From Thermoplasmata archaeon (lineage in GTDB: Archaea; Thermoplasmatota; Thermoplasmata; Lutacidiplasmatales; UBA184): a stretch of DNA of 41,886 nt. How positions within the stretch are numbered: position 1 is the first letter of the stretch; every line of letters starts with the position of its first letter. Positions 1 to 8,579 of this stretch are shown piece by piece. The stretch is from assembly GCA_022749845.1 (NCBI GenBank), contig JAKIWX010000005.1, positions 1 through 41,886 on the forward strand, given 5' to 3'. The position numbers were made by a program, and so were the translations under genes. The notes beneath the pieces are model-generated. The model was not told the origin of the DNA, ran no database searches, and worked only from the letters and a program-made list of their open reading frames with translations.

Positions 1-257
1 AGAACGAGATATTAATACGTATTTGTCCACACGGGATGAAATCGGACTCCTTGCGCTCGGGATGACGTATACCCCTCATTTCGGACCTTTCTCAGTCCAC
101 CACCCACCGACGTGAATACCTGGCAGAGCACAGGCATCCTCCCATAGCGACTCCGGCGGCCGTCGTCTTGGCCTGTAGGATCCGAGCCTCCTCCGGCCCC
201 GTCGCCCTCTCCGCGCCTGGATCCCGGGCTTCTAGAGATCCTCCGAGAGCCCGGAGT
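1..257. other. Intergenic / gene-free left edge
   Basis: No convincing gene is visible here. The first ~90 bases are more AT-rich than the rest of the window and contain short TATA-like runs (ATATTAATAC near 9-18, GTATACC near 67-73). These could be promoter elements for a gene outside the window or the tail of the M16 transcript. The overlapping ORFs of the track (92-775 minus, 168-401 plus) are arginine-rich shadows with no family features. Confidence 0.5.
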
Positions 258-1538
258 TCAGCTCGATGCCGCACGCGGCGGGCCCGCGACCACGCTCGCG
301 GACTGCCGGAGGTCAAAGGTGTGACTCGCCGTGCTCTGCAGCTGCGCCGCCGTGACCTCTCGAAGCGTGTCGGGCCACCTAAGGAGGTGATCCTCGGGTA
401 GGCCGAGCTCGGCGATCTCCACCGCGAGCGCGTGCGCCGAGGAGGTGTCCTCGAGCTCGAGCTGAACGGCGCCGAGCGTGCTCTCCCGGATCCGCTCCAC
501 CTCGTCGGACGGGACGCGCTCCCGGCCCAGGCGGCGGATCTCGTTCCGCAGCAGCGAGAGCACCCGGGTGGCTCGCGCCGGTCCGGTGCCCGCTTCGGCG
601 AGCCAGTAGCCGCCCCATCGGCCCGCCGCAAGCTCGCTTCCCGTATGGTAGGCGAGTCCCTTCGATTCCCGAATGCTCTGGAACAGTCGGGAGAGCAGGG
701 AGCGGCCCCCCAGCACTTCGTTCGCGAGGAACGCCGCTGGATACTCGGGATCGCTATGGGGGAGTGCTGTCCCACCTACACGAATCTCCACCTGACTGTT
801 GCCGCGCAGCTCGATCCGGGCCGTGTCTCGGGTGCCGGGGCCGCGGCTGGGGAGCGAGGGCGCGCGAGGGGCCGATGTCTTGGCGCTAGTACCGAAGCCT
901 CGGTCGAGCGCCCGGGCGAGGGTGGCCGTGGAGGCGCGCGAGGTGCCTACCAACGTGGATTGCTTCGAGAGGACGAACCTCTCGTGCCGACGCCGGAGCG
1001 AGCTCCGGTCGATGCGCTCGATCGTGCCGAGAGTGCCGAAACCTGTTTCCCGGAGCGGGTGGCTGCGCGCGAAGATGCGCTGGAGGAGCTCCTTCTCGGC
1101 TCGAGCGCCGGGCTGGGCCAGCTCTCGAAGCTGGCGCTCGGTGAGTTCGCGTCGCACCCGCGCGAGCTCCTTCACCTCGAAGCGAGGTCGTAGGACGGCG
1201 TCGACGAGGAGCGGGAGGAGGCGATCCCGGTGCGCCTCGGGTCCCCAGAGCGTAACGGAGAGATGCTCGGGCGAGACCTCGGCGTGGAGGCTTCCGCCGA
1301 GCGCATCGAGTCGTCGGGCCAGCGCGGCCCGATCGAGGCCACCGGCCCCACTGGTGAGTAGTTGCCCGAGAACGCGCGCCAGTCCGGCTTGCCGCTCCGG
1401 GTCGTATCCCCAGCCAGCCGGTGCGAGGTAGGTGACGGAGAAGCTCGCGGCCCCGACGGGCGGCGACTGGTGGAGGAACTCGAGCCCGTTGTCGAGCGTA
1501 ACGCGCTCGAGCTTCAGCGGGGAGCGCGCGCTAGCCAC
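258..1538 (-). CDS. M16 family peptidase homologue, probably non-catalytic partner
   Basis: This 426-residue protein has the two-lobe M16 (pitrilysin / processing peptidase) layout. An N-terminal lobe begins 'LDNGLEFLHQ', and a second lobe contains 'NEVLGGRSLLSRLFQSIRE', the typical C-terminal half with the R/Y substrate-binding region. Where the zinc motif HxxEH should be, the sequence reads 'RQAGLARVL', so both histidines and the glutamate are absent. It is therefore likely the inactive subunit of a heterodimer with the active M16 protein encoded immediately upstream, as in mitochondrial processing peptidase and bacterial M16B pairs. The GTG start overlaps the stop of the upstream gene by 8 bases, indicating translational coupling. 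The substrate is unknown. M16 genes are uncommon in archaea, so bacterial transfer is possible (inference). Confidence 0.85.
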   Translation of the reverse strand: MASARSPLKLERVTLDNGLEFLHQSPPVGAASFSVTYLAPAGWGYDPERQAGLARVLGQLLTSGAGGLDRAALARRLDALGGSLHAEVSPEHLSVTLWGPEAHRDRLLPLLVDAVLRPRFEVKELARVRRELTERQLRELAQPGARAEKELLQRIFARSHPLRETGFGTLGTIERIDRSSLRRRHERFVLSKQSTLVGTSRASTATLARALDRGFGTSAKTSAPRAPSLPSRGPGTRDTARIELRGNSQVEIRVGGTALPHSDPEYPAAFLANEVLGGRSLLSRLFQSIRESKGLAYHTGSELAAGRWGGYWLAEAGTGPARATRVLSLLRNEIRRLGRERVPSDEVERIRESTLGAVQLELEDTSSAHALAVEIAELGLPEDHLLRWPDTLREVTAAQLQSTASHTFDLRQSASVVAGPPRAASS

Positions 1539-2865
1539 CGCGTCCTCCCTTGGGCTCGAACCGGACCGTCACGCGCCGTTCGGGTTGGAAGAGCGCGCGT
1601 GCCACGGCAGTGATCTCCTTGGGTCGGGCGCGCCGGATTTGATCGAGGAGGGCCGCTTCGAGTCCCCGACCACCGAGCGTCTCGAAGTACCCCAGGCGGA
1701 AGGCAGCGCGGCTGGCGCCTTCGTACGCGAGCAGCGCAGCCTGTTCCACCTTCTCGCGCGCTTCGGTGAGCTCGGAGCTCGTTGGGCCTCGCTTGGCGAG
1801 CCGTTCGATTTCCTGGTCCAGCGCCGCCTCCAACCGGGCGAGCGGGACTCCGAGGGCGCACTGCGCATGGATGGTGAACAGCCCCGGATGCACCCGTGGG
1901 CCGTACTGGCTCGACGCCCGCACGGCGAGCCCGGTCGAAACGAGGCGACGGTAGAGGCGCGAGGAAGGGTGGTCGCCGTGGCTTCCCCATTGCGAGGCGG
2001 TGAAGAGCCGAGTCTCCCCGCCGAGGAGCACATCGAGGAGGAGGTATCGGCCGACGTCAGGTGCCGCGACGGAAGGCGCGCGCCAGCCGGCCATGACGAA
2101 CGGCGTGGTGCCGGGGCCGGTGAGTTCTGCGGAGCGGGCACCTGTCGGTTCCGGCTCGGTCTCCTTCACGCGCGGGTCCGCTCCAGAGGCGCGCAGCTTC
2201 GAGAACAGGCGTCGCACGAGCTGCGAGGTTTCGCGGAGTTCGAAGCCCCCGGTGACCACCAGCGTGGCGTTGCGTGTTCCGTAGTAGCTCCGGTAGTAGC
2301 TCGAAAGACGCCTCGCATCCAGCGAGCGGATGTCCTCGGGATAGCCGAGCGGGTCCCAGCGGTACGGATGGCGCCGGAACGCGAGCGCCCACAGCTCCTC
2401 GTCCGCCCGGAACTCGGGCCAGTTCTCCGCCCCTTCCCGCTCGGAAAGAACCACCGCCCGTTCGCGGTCGACTTCGGCCTGGTTCATGCTCGCACGCGTC
2501 ATTCGGTCCGCCTCGATGTCGAGAGGCAGCCCAACGTGCTGCGCCGGGACGGTGGTAAGATACGCCGTGAAGTCCACGTCCGTGAAGGCGTTCAGGTAGC
2601 CGCCGACTCCCATGATCGCGCGGTCCATCGTCCCCTTCGGGTAGCGGGGCGAACCGTTGAACAGCATGTGCTCGACCCAGTGCGAGGCGCCGGTGAGTCC
2701 GGGTCGTTCGTTCTTCGACCCGACGCGGTACCATACCCAGACGCTTGCGGTAGGCGCGTCGCGTTGGGGGGCTAGAAGTGCGGTCAGCCCGTTCGGAAGC
2801 CGCAGCACCCGAACCGCCGGCGCCGCGCTCTTCGCCGTCACCGAGATAACACCGGGCCCGGCCAT
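1531..2865 (-). CDS. M16 family zinc metallopeptidase (active subunit)
   Basis: This is a 444-residue insulinase/processing-peptidase-like zinc protease. The inverted zinc motif HxxEH is intact at residues 62-66 ('HWVEH'), and glutamates near 135-142 in 'ERAVVLSERE' fit the third ligand position. The C-terminal lobe has 'DVLLGGE...SSRLYRRLVS', the usual M16 second-domain pattern. The ORF track extends the frame to 3063, but the conserved N-terminus ('VRVLRLPNGLTALLAPQ') follows soon after ATG 2865. The longer form would overlap the divergent prenyltransferase gene, so 2865 is preferred. It is paired with a downstream M16 homologue lacking the motif, and together they probably form a two-chain peptidase. 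No signal peptide is evident, so it is probably cytoplasmic. Confidence 0.88.
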   Translation of the reverse strand: MAGPGVISVTAKSAAPAVRVLRLPNGLTALLAPQRDAPTASVWVWYRVGSKNERPGLTGASHWVEHMLFNGSPRYPKGTMDRAIMGVGGYLNAFTDVDFTAYLTTVPAQHVGLPLDIEADRMTRASMNQAEVDRERAVVLSEREGAENWPEFRADEELWALAFRRHPYRWDPLGYPEDIRSLDARRLSSYYRSYYGTRNATLVVTGGFELRETSQLVRRLFSKLRASGADPRVKETEPEPTGARSAELTGPGTTPFVMAGWRAPSVAAPDVGRYLLLDVLLGGETRLFTASQWGSHGDHPSSRLYRRLVSTGLAVRASSQYGPRVHPGLFTIHAQCALGVPLARLEAALDQEIERLAKRGPTSSELTEAREKVEQAALLAYEGASRAAFRLGYFETLGGRGLEAALLDQIRRARPKEITAVARALFQPERRVTVRFEPKGGRGG

Positions 2866-2870
2866 ATAAC
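2864..2870 (+). promoter_or_regulatory. TATA element for the lipid-gene run
   Basis: ATATAAC lies 28-34 bases before the ATG at 2898, the spacing of an archaeal TATA box for a leaderless transcript. It overlaps the start codon (CAT on plus, 2863-2865) of the divergent M16 gene. A weaker TCATTACC on the minus strand (about 2893-2900) sits ~30 bases before the M16 start and includes the ATG of the plus-strand gene. Confidence 0.6.
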
Positions 2871-2897
2871 CCGGCGCGGGCCGCTGACGCAACGGTA

Positions 2898-3773
2898 ATG
2901 ACGCCGGCGCCGCCATCGCGCGGCGTGCACCCGGCGCTCCGACTCGTTCGAGCAGGGAACGTGCTGGTTTCGTTCGCCGGCACCGTCGTGGGCGGAGTAG
3001 CCGCGCTGGGTGCCGGCGTCGAGCTTGGCGCCGGGGTATGGCTGTACCTACTCCTGGCAGCAAGCTCGACCGCGTGCGTGACCGCCGCGGGAAACACGCT
3101 CAACGACCTCGGGGACCGTGCCTCGGACCGGCTCAACCATCCGGACCGGCCTCTCGTCACAGGCGCGATATCGGCGCCGAGCGCGAGAGTGCTCGTGCTG
3201 GGCCTCCTCCTGCTCGGGGGGGCTCTCGTACTGCCTCAGGCCCTCGCGCGCCCCGCGCTGCCGCTCATCTTCCTGGTCGCGGTCGGGACACTGCTCAGCT
3301 ACGAGTTCCGGTTCAAGGCCTCGGGACTCGCCGGGAACTTTGAAGTGGCTCTGCTCACCGGGCTCGTCTTCCTCTACGGAGCCGCCTCGACCGGTTCCCT
3401 CCTCCCGGTCCTTCCGCTCGTTCTCATGGCCTTTTTCGCGACGGCGAGCCGGGAGGTCATCAAGGACATGGAGGACGCCGGAGGGGATGTCGACCGGTCC
3501 ACCTTTCCTCAGAGGCGAGGGCTTCCCGCCGCGACCCGGCTCGCCCGGACGCTCGTGGCGGCCGCGGTCGCCCTCTCGGTCCTCCCGCTCCTCCTGTTGA
3601 TCCGGCTCTCCTCCATCGCGGGGATTATCTACCTTCTCTCGGTCCTCGCCTCGGACGCGCTCTTCGTGGCATCCGTGACGTATCTTCCGAGGCGATTGCA
3701 CACGGAGCAGAGCTGGAGCAAGCTCGCCATGAGCGTCGCGCTCCTCGCCTTCCTCGCCCTCGCGTTCCGCTAG
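2898..3773 (+). CDS. UbiA-family prenyltransferase, probable digeranylgeranylglyceryl phosphate (DGGGP) synthase
   Basis: This 291-residue polytopic membrane protein has both aspartate-rich motifs of the UbiA superfamily: 'NDLGDRASDRLNHPDRP' near residue 70-87 and 'REVIKDMEDAGGDVDR' near 185-200. The second resembles the archaeal DGGGP synthase branch. It would add the second geranylgeranyl chain to GGGP in ether-lipid synthesis (EC 2.5.1.42), using Mg2+ at the membrane. The gene for the preceding step, GGGP synthase, follows after 12 bases, and a CDP-archaeol synthase is further along the same run, which strongly supports this assignment over a quinone-type UbiA. It has about eight hydrophobic segments. 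The ATG start matches a TATA element 28-34 bases upstream, so the mRNA is probably leaderless. Confidence 0.9.
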   Translation: MTPAPPSRGVHPALRLVRAGNVLVSFAGTVVGGVAALGAGVELGAGVWLYLLLAASSTACVTAAGNTLNDLGDRASDRLNHPDRPLVTGAISAPSARVLVLGLLLLGGALVLPQALARPALPLIFLVAVGTLLSYEFRFKASGLAGNFEVALLTGLVFLYGAASTGSLLPVLPLVLMAFFATASREVIKDMEDAGGDVDRSTFPQRRGLPAATRLARTLVAAAVALSVLPLLLLIRLSSIAGIIYLLSVLASDALFVASVTYLPRRLHTEQSWSKLAMSVALLAFLALAFR

Positions 3774-3785
3774 GGCAGTACGGCC

Positions 3786-4535
3786 ATGGGTCGAGTCCAC
3801 GAGTACCTGACAGAGCGGCTCCGGCACGGGCCCGTTCACCTGACCCTGATCGACCCCGAGAAGTCGGACGGCCCCGCGGCCGGTGCGGTGGCTCGGGCCG
3901 CCGTCGACCTCGGGTCGGACGCCATCATGCTCGGCGGCTCGACGGGGATCACCCCCGGTCGCATGGCCGAGGTGGTGCGGGCCGTGAAGGCGGCTGTGTC
4001 CGTACCCACCATCATCTTCCCGGAGGGCGAAGGTTCCGTCGCTCCGGAGGCGGAGGCGATCTTCTTCATGAGCCTCCTCAACTCGCGGGATCCGGACTGG
4101 GTGATCCGCACCCAGGCCCGCGCCGCGGTGGCCGTGCGCAAGCTGGGGCTCGAACCGATCTCCCTCGGCTACCTCGTGGTCGCACCCGGCATGCGTGTGG
4201 GGGAAGTGGGGCGCGTGGACGCCATCGCGCGCGACGACCCGGCGACGGCCCAAGGGTATGCGCTCGCCGCCGAGTACCTCGGCATGTCCTTCGTGTACCT
4301 TGAGGCCGGCTCGGGAGCTCCCGACCCGGTGCCGGCCGACATGGTGCGCGCGGTGCGTTCCGTGCTTTCGGTGCCGCTCATCGTAGGAGGCGGCATCCGA
4401 ACCGGCGCGGATGCGCGGCGCGTCCTCGCCGCGGGAGCGCAGCTGCTGGTCACCGGCACGGTCACGGAGGAGCAGGGTGTCGGCTCGGGATTCCGCGAGA
4501 TCCTCGCCGAGGTGAGGCAAGATCGTGGTGGCTGA
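3786..4535 (+). CDS. Geranylgeranylglyceryl phosphate (GGGP) synthase
   Basis: This 249-residue TIM-barrel enzyme forms the first ether bond of archaeal lipids, joining sn-glycerol-1-phosphate and geranylgeranyl diphosphate (EC 2.5.1.41). The N-terminal 'HLTLIDPEKSD' contains the family's Mg2+/diphosphate Asp and Lys. The phosphate-binding end of the barrel appears as 'LIVGGGIRTGADA' and 'GAQLLVTGTVTEE'. Length and order fit the family (PcrB/GGGPS). It sits directly behind the DGGGP synthase, and its 3' end overlaps the DUF2070 gene by 11 bases, so the three are almost certainly one transcript. The ATG start is at 3786; no alternative is needed. Confidence 0.95.
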   Translation: MGRVHEYLTERLRHGPVHLTLIDPEKSDGPAAGAVARAAVDLGSDAIMLGGSTGITPGRMAEVVRAVKAAVSVPTIIFPEGEGSVAPEAEAIFFMSLLNSRDPDWVIRTQARAAVAVRKLGLEPISLGYLVVAPGMRVGEVGRVDAIARDDPATAQGYALAAEYLGMSFVYLEAGSGAPDPVPADMVRAVRSVLSVPLIVGGGIRTGADARRVLAAGAQLLVTGTVTEEQGVGSGFREILAEVRQDRGG

Positions 4536-6348
4536 TCCCGCCGTCCGGGCCCGACCGGTCTCGGCCCGGAAAGGTCCCCAGTACACACGCTTCGCGCCGC
4601 GCGCGCCTGACCTCCCGGCGGCGACGTTCTACCTCCTCCTGCTCTCGGTCGTGGGCGCCTTTCTCGTCTCCCCGCCGGGAACCTGGTCGAGCTGGGCCGC
4701 GACCCTCCTCATCGTCCTCTTCGCGCCGAGCTTCGGCGCGGCGCTCCTCACTCCCTCCGTCGCGGAGGGACTCGGTGGCCGGTTCACCTACCGGCGGTCG
4801 TATCTCCTCGCCACCGTCGTGCTCGGACTCACGATCCTGTTCCTCCTCGTCTGGCGTGCACTTTCCCTCGTTCCTGGCCTCGCGCTCCCCTCGGCCCTCG
4901 CGGTGATGGTCGCGTCCCAGGCGTTTGCCATCTGGCTCCGCCACATGGCGCTGTTCGGTGTGAGCCGCGCCTCCCACGCGCGTTCGCTCCCCCCCTCGAT
5001 CCTCCAACCGGCGCTCACGCTCGTTGCCGCGTTCCTCCTGTTCCACCCTACGGCGGCCCTCCTCGTCGCCACCGTCGTCCTCCTGCTCCTGGGTTTGGGC
5101 TCGGCCGCGATCGTGATCCGTGCTTCCGACCGACCGCTCCGACGGGAGTTCGACGCGTCGGGGGTGGCGCTGATCCGACCGATGCTCGACCACGTCGCGG
5201 TCCGCGACCCCGACGCCACCGCGACCCTCGAGGCGTTCTTCAGCCGCCATGCCGTGCCGGCGGACCTGAGAACGGGCGTCCTCCAGTTCCGGAGCGCGCG
5301 GGGGAATGTGGCCACGATCGCCCTCCCGACGGTGCATCCCGGACCGTTCGCCGCACTCGGGGCGAGCGACCTCCCGCGGCACGTCGACACCGCCCTCGGC
5401 CCGGGAGCGGGCGTAGTCTTCGTGCCCCACACGCCCTGCAACCACGACCTCGACCTGCCCTCCTCCGTCGAGAGGAACCAGGTGGTCGGTTCTCTGCGCT
5501 CGCTCCTCCAGGGTCTGCCCATCGCTCCGGTCGGCGAAGCGAGCCCCCTCGTCTCCCCGCGTCCCGGCTCGACCGTCCGGGTGCAGCGGCTGGGCAACGT
5601 CCTCTGGGTGCTGCTCTCGCAGGCGCCCGAACCCACCGACGACATCGACTACGCCGTCGCGGATGCGTTCTATCGGGCCTACCCCCCCGGCGGGCCGAGA
5701 TTCCTCGCGCTCGTGGACGCGCACAACTCCTACCGACCGGACGAAGGGGACCTCAGCTACGGGTCCCCCGCGCACCGCCGGATGCTCGCCGACTTCGAAG
5801 CGGCCGTCCAGCTCGCCGAGGAACGGACCGTCCCCGGCGCGATCCGGGCGGGGGCGGCGGCCTCCACCCAGTTCACCGTCGGTCGCCACGGGATCGGACC
5901 GACCGGCATACGGGCGCTCGTCATCGAGGCGGCCGGAACGCGGACCGCCTACATCCTCATCGACGGCAACAACTTAGTCCAGGGCGAGCGCGACGGGATC
6001 CTCGCCGGCCTCGCCCGGATCGTCGACGCCGCCGAGGTGATGACCACCGACAACCACGTCGTGCACGAGGTGGACGGCGGGATCAACCCGGTCGGGGAGC
6101 GGTTTTCGGGCGAACCGCTCGCGAGCGCCGTACGCGAGGTCGTGGAGCGAGCCGCGGCCTCGGTCGAACCCGTCGAACTAGGCTCGGGCCGCGAGGAGCT
6201 CCCCGGGGTCCTCGTCCTCGGACCCGGCTGGACCGCACGGCTTTTGACCTCGCTCGGTGACACGCTCTCGGTGTTTGCGAATTTGCTGTTCACGACCTTC
6301 CTCTTCCTTCTCGCGAGCGCCCTGGTGGCGCTGGCGGTGCTACGGTGA
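4525..6348 (+). CDS. DUF2070 family membrane protein
   Basis: This 607-residue protein belongs to the archaeal DUF2070 family, whose biochemical role is not established. The first ~200 residues hold about six hydrophobic helices. A large soluble domain follows with family hallmarks such as 'VHPGPFAALGASDLP', 'CNHDLDLPS' and 'DAHNSY'. A final helix ('LLFTTFLFLLASALVALAVL') ends the protein. The conserved His and Asp residues in the soluble part look like a metal or hydrolytic centre (inference only). The GTG start (4525; a second GTG at 4528) overlaps the GGGP synthase gene, and its stop overlaps the M20 gene as GTGA. Placement between ether-lipid genes suggests a membrane-associated role worth testing. 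Confidence 0.85.
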   Translation: MVADPAVRARPVSARKGPQYTRFAPRAPDLPAATFYLLLLSVVGAFLVSPPGTWSSWAATLLIVLFAPSFGAALLTPSVAEGLGGRFTYRRSYLLATVVLGLTILFLLVWRALSLVPGLALPSALAVMVASQAFAIWLRHMALFGVSRASHARSLPPSILQPALTLVAAFLLFHPTAALLVATVVLLLLGLGSAAIVIRASDRPLRREFDASGVALIRPMLDHVAVRDPDATATLEAFFSRHAVPADLRTGVLQFRSARGNVATIALPTVHPGPFAALGASDLPRHVDTALGPGAGVVFVPHTPCNHDLDLPSSVERNQVVGSLRSLLQGLPIAPVGEASPLVSPRPGSTVRVQRLGNVLWVLLSQAPEPTDDIDYAVADAFYRAYPPGGPRFLALVDAHNSYRPDEGDLSYGSPAHRRMLADFEAAVQLAEERTVPGAIRAGAAASTQFTVGRHGIGPTGIRALVIEAAGTRTAYILIDGNNLVQGERDGILAGLARIVDAAEVMTTDNHVVHEVDGGINPVGERFSGEPLASAVREVVERAAASVEPVELGSGREELPGVLVLGPGWTARLLTSLGDTLSVFANLLFTTFLFLLASALVALAVLR

Positions 6349-7979
6349 GCGAGCTGCTCGAGGACCCCGAGCCAGGATTCGCGCGTGCGGCGAGCGAGCT
6401 CGGCGACGCGGACGCGGTGCAGCTGCTGCGGGAGCTCGTAGCGCTCTCCCCGACGAACCTCGAGGACCCGGCGCACGCGCGGTGGGAGAAACCGAACTAC
6501 GTCGCGACCGCCGCCCACATCGTTCGGGCGGCCCGTAGCTGGGGGCTGAGCGCGCGCCTCATCGACCCCGAATCGGAGCACCCTGGAGCCGAGGAGTTCC
6601 ACGGCGTTCCCCGCCCGAACATCGTCATCGACCTGGACGCGGGAGCGACGGAGCGCGTGCTCCTGATCGCGCACTACGACGTTGTGCCCGTCCCCGCGGA
6701 GCAGGCATCGCGTTGGACGAGCCCGCCGCACACGCTGAGCCCCAAGCGGAACGGCCGGCTCTACGGCCGGGGCTCGAACGATGACCTGGGCAGCGGCGTC
6801 GTCGGCTCGCTGCTCGCGCTTCGACGGCTGGCCGGCGCCCCGCTGCGGCGCAACGTCCGGTTGCTCATCTGTTGCGACGAGGAGACCGGCGGCGTCGGAG
6901 GCATCGAAGCGATCAAGGCGCGCGACGAAAAGCACCCTCCGGGCGACCCCGAGCGCCTGATCGAGGCCGACGTCGTACTCATCCCGGACGGCTCGCCCTA
7001 CGTCGCTGCCGGCTCCTCGGGCGTACTGATGCTGGACGCCGTCTCGACCGAGCCGGTCGCCGTGGGACCCGTCGTCGAGCTCGGCGCCACCCTCACGGCC
7101 CTTCACGGGATCGCCGAGAAGTGGACCTCGGCCTACCCCGCACCGGGCGGACCGGAAGCGCCCCCGCCGCAGCCAACCCTCACCGGACGTGCCACGGTTA
7201 CGCGCTTCGACTTCGAGGCGTCGGGCCGCGGCGCCGACCTCCCGCGTCTCGTCCGCGCTCACGCGGAGACGGAAGCGACCAACCAGATCCCCCAGAGCGT
7301 CACGCTCATCTTCCAAGGGGAGGGCGAGCGTCTCGTCGTCCTTCGCCGCTGGCTCCGCCAGCAGCTACGGCGACCGTACCGGCTCGAGATCACGCACGCT
7401 TCCGCGCTGACGGTCCCGACCGGCGCCCTCGCCGTCTCCGTCGTGGGCAAGGGGTACCACGCGGGCTGGCCGCATCGCGCGCTCAACCCCGTCACGGGCG
7501 CGCTCCACCTCCTCGACGAGGTGGTCATCAACGGAAAGGTCGACCTCGAGGAGCCGGGCACCCTCTCCTTCGGCGTCGACGTCCGCCTACCGCCGGAGAT
7601 GTCGCTCGAAGCTGGAGAGCGGGAAGCGCTCGAGCCCGTGCGGTCGTGGATCTCCCGCCGGGGCCTCCCCTTCCGCATCGACTCACCGCCGGGACGCTCC
7701 CGCGGCGGCTACGCACTACCGCTCGACCACCCTGCGGTCGCGCGGCTCCAGGCGATCCTCGGCGAGACGCTCGGGGCGAGCGGCGTGTACGGTGAGTTCG
7801 GGGGCACCGACGCGAGCACGCTCGTCGGGCTCACGACGCCGAAGGGAGCGCCGCTGCCCGCGCTCGTGTTCGGCAGCATGGACCCCGAGGCGCACTACCA
7901 CGAGGCGGACGAGAGCGTGGACCCCAAGATCCTCCGCGGGGTCGCGGAGTCGATCCGGCGGTTCATCGCCGATCCGTAG
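6345..7979 (+). CDS. M20 family metallopeptidase/deacylase (ArgE/DapE-like)
   Basis: This 544-residue zinc-dependent amidohydrolase has the M20 pattern in order: 'LLIAHYDVVP' (first His and Asp), 'GRGSNDDLGSG' (bridging Asp region), 'CCDEETGG' (catalytic Glu pair) and a late 'FGGTDAS' plus 'EAHYHEADE' (final His ligand region). A dimerisation-type domain lies in the middle, with 'VVGKGYHAGWPH' matching the conserved GxxxHxxxP substrate loop. It is about 100 residues longer than typical ArgE/DapE proteins, like several archaeal M20 homologues. The substrate cannot be told from sequence; di- or tripeptides or N-acylated amino acids are the usual choices. The GTG start overlaps the preceding stop by GTGA, implying coupling with DUF2070. 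Confidence 0.88.
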   Translation: MSELLEDPEPGFARAASELGDADAVQLLRELVALSPTNLEDPAHARWEKPNYVATAAHIVRAARSWGLSARLIDPESEHPGAEEFHGVPRPNIVIDLDAGATERVLLIAHYDVVPVPAEQASRWTSPPHTLSPKRNGRLYGRGSNDDLGSGVVGSLLALRRLAGAPLRRNVRLLICCDEETGGVGGIEAIKARDEKHPPGDPERLIEADVVLIPDGSPYVAAGSSGVLMLDAVSTEPVAVGPVVELGATLTALHGIAEKWTSAYPAPGGPEAPPPQPTLTGRATVTRFDFEASGRGADLPRLVRAHAETEATNQIPQSVTLIFQGEGERLVVLRRWLRQQLRRPYRLEITHASALTVPTGALAVSVVGKGYHAGWPHRALNPVTGALHLLDEVVINGKVDLEEPGTLSFGVDVRLPPEMSLEAGEREALEPVRSWISRRGLPFRIDSPPGRSRGGYALPLDHPAVARLQAILGETLGASGVYGEFGGTDASTLVGLTTPKGAPLPALVFGSMDPEAHYHEADESVDPKILRGVAESIRRFIADP

Positions 7980-8029
7980 CGGGGGCGGGGACGCTGCCCG
8001 TCGACCCCCACCTGCTCGTCCCGGCGCGC

Positions 8030-8575
8030 GTGCTCTGGGTGCTGCTCCCCGCCTACATCGCGAACGCGGCCGCCACGCTGCCTCGGGGCCGTGGTCCCCC
8101 GATGGATTTCGGTCGACTCTGGCGGCGGGACGGGCGTCGGCTCCTCGGCCCGTCGAAGAGCTGGAGCGGATTCCTGTTCGGCACCTTCTTCGCGCTGCCG
8201 TTCGGGCTCCTCGAGCAGTGGCTCGTCAGCATCGCACCGCCCTCCCTCCAGCTCGTCCCCGCCTTCGGTAGCTCCTTGCTCGGCGCTGTCCCGGTGGTGC
8301 TCCTGCTCGCGGGCGGCGCGCTCACCGGAGACGCGCTCGGCTCCTTCCTGAAGCGACGCCGCAACCTGCCGAGCGGCGGCCGCGCCCTGCTGCTCGATCA
8401 GTTGGGGTTCGTCTTCCTCCCCGTGGCCGCGGGGCTGCTCCTCGTCCCGTCGGTGTTCTGGACCGCCTTCGGGAGTCTTGAAGCGCTGGGATGGCTCCTC
8501 GTGTTCACGCTCGGTCTCCACGTGGGATTCAACTACCTGGGCTACTGGCTCGGCCTCAAGAAGGTCCCGTGGTGA
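8030..8575 (+). CDS. carS: CDP-archaeol synthase
   Basis: This 181-residue integral membrane cytidylyltransferase (CarS, formerly DUF46) activates DGGGP with CTP to CDP-archaeol, the precursor of polar head groups (EC 2.7.7.67). The opening 'LLPAYIANAAATL' matches the family's P-x-Y-x-A-N start. 'MDFGRLWRRDGRRLLGPSKSWSG' matches the conserved dGxRilGxgKTxrG cytoplasmic loop. Four to five membrane helices follow, ending 'NYLGYWLGLKKVPW'. The GTG at 8030 gives the right N-terminus; no ATG or GTG lies in frame between it and the preceding stop. It is the third ether-lipid gene in the run. The pyrE start is 4 bases behind its stop. Confidence 0.92.
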   Translation: MLWVLLPAYIANAAATLPRGRGPPMDFGRLWRRDGRRLLGPSKSWSGFLFGTFFALPFGLLEQWLVSIAPPSLQLVPAFGSSLLGAVPVVLLLAGGALTGDALGSFLKRRRNLPSGGRALLLDQLGFVFLPVAAGLLLVPSVFWTAFGSLEALGWLLVFTLGLHVGFNYLGYWLGLKKVPW

Positions 8576-8579
8576 ACCC

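Noticed and set aside
3048-5889. Large minus-strand ORFs of 512 and 475 aa opposite the lipid genes
   Set aside because: Highly charged, low-complexity translations with no motifs, opposite DGGGP synthase, GGGP synthase and DUF2070.
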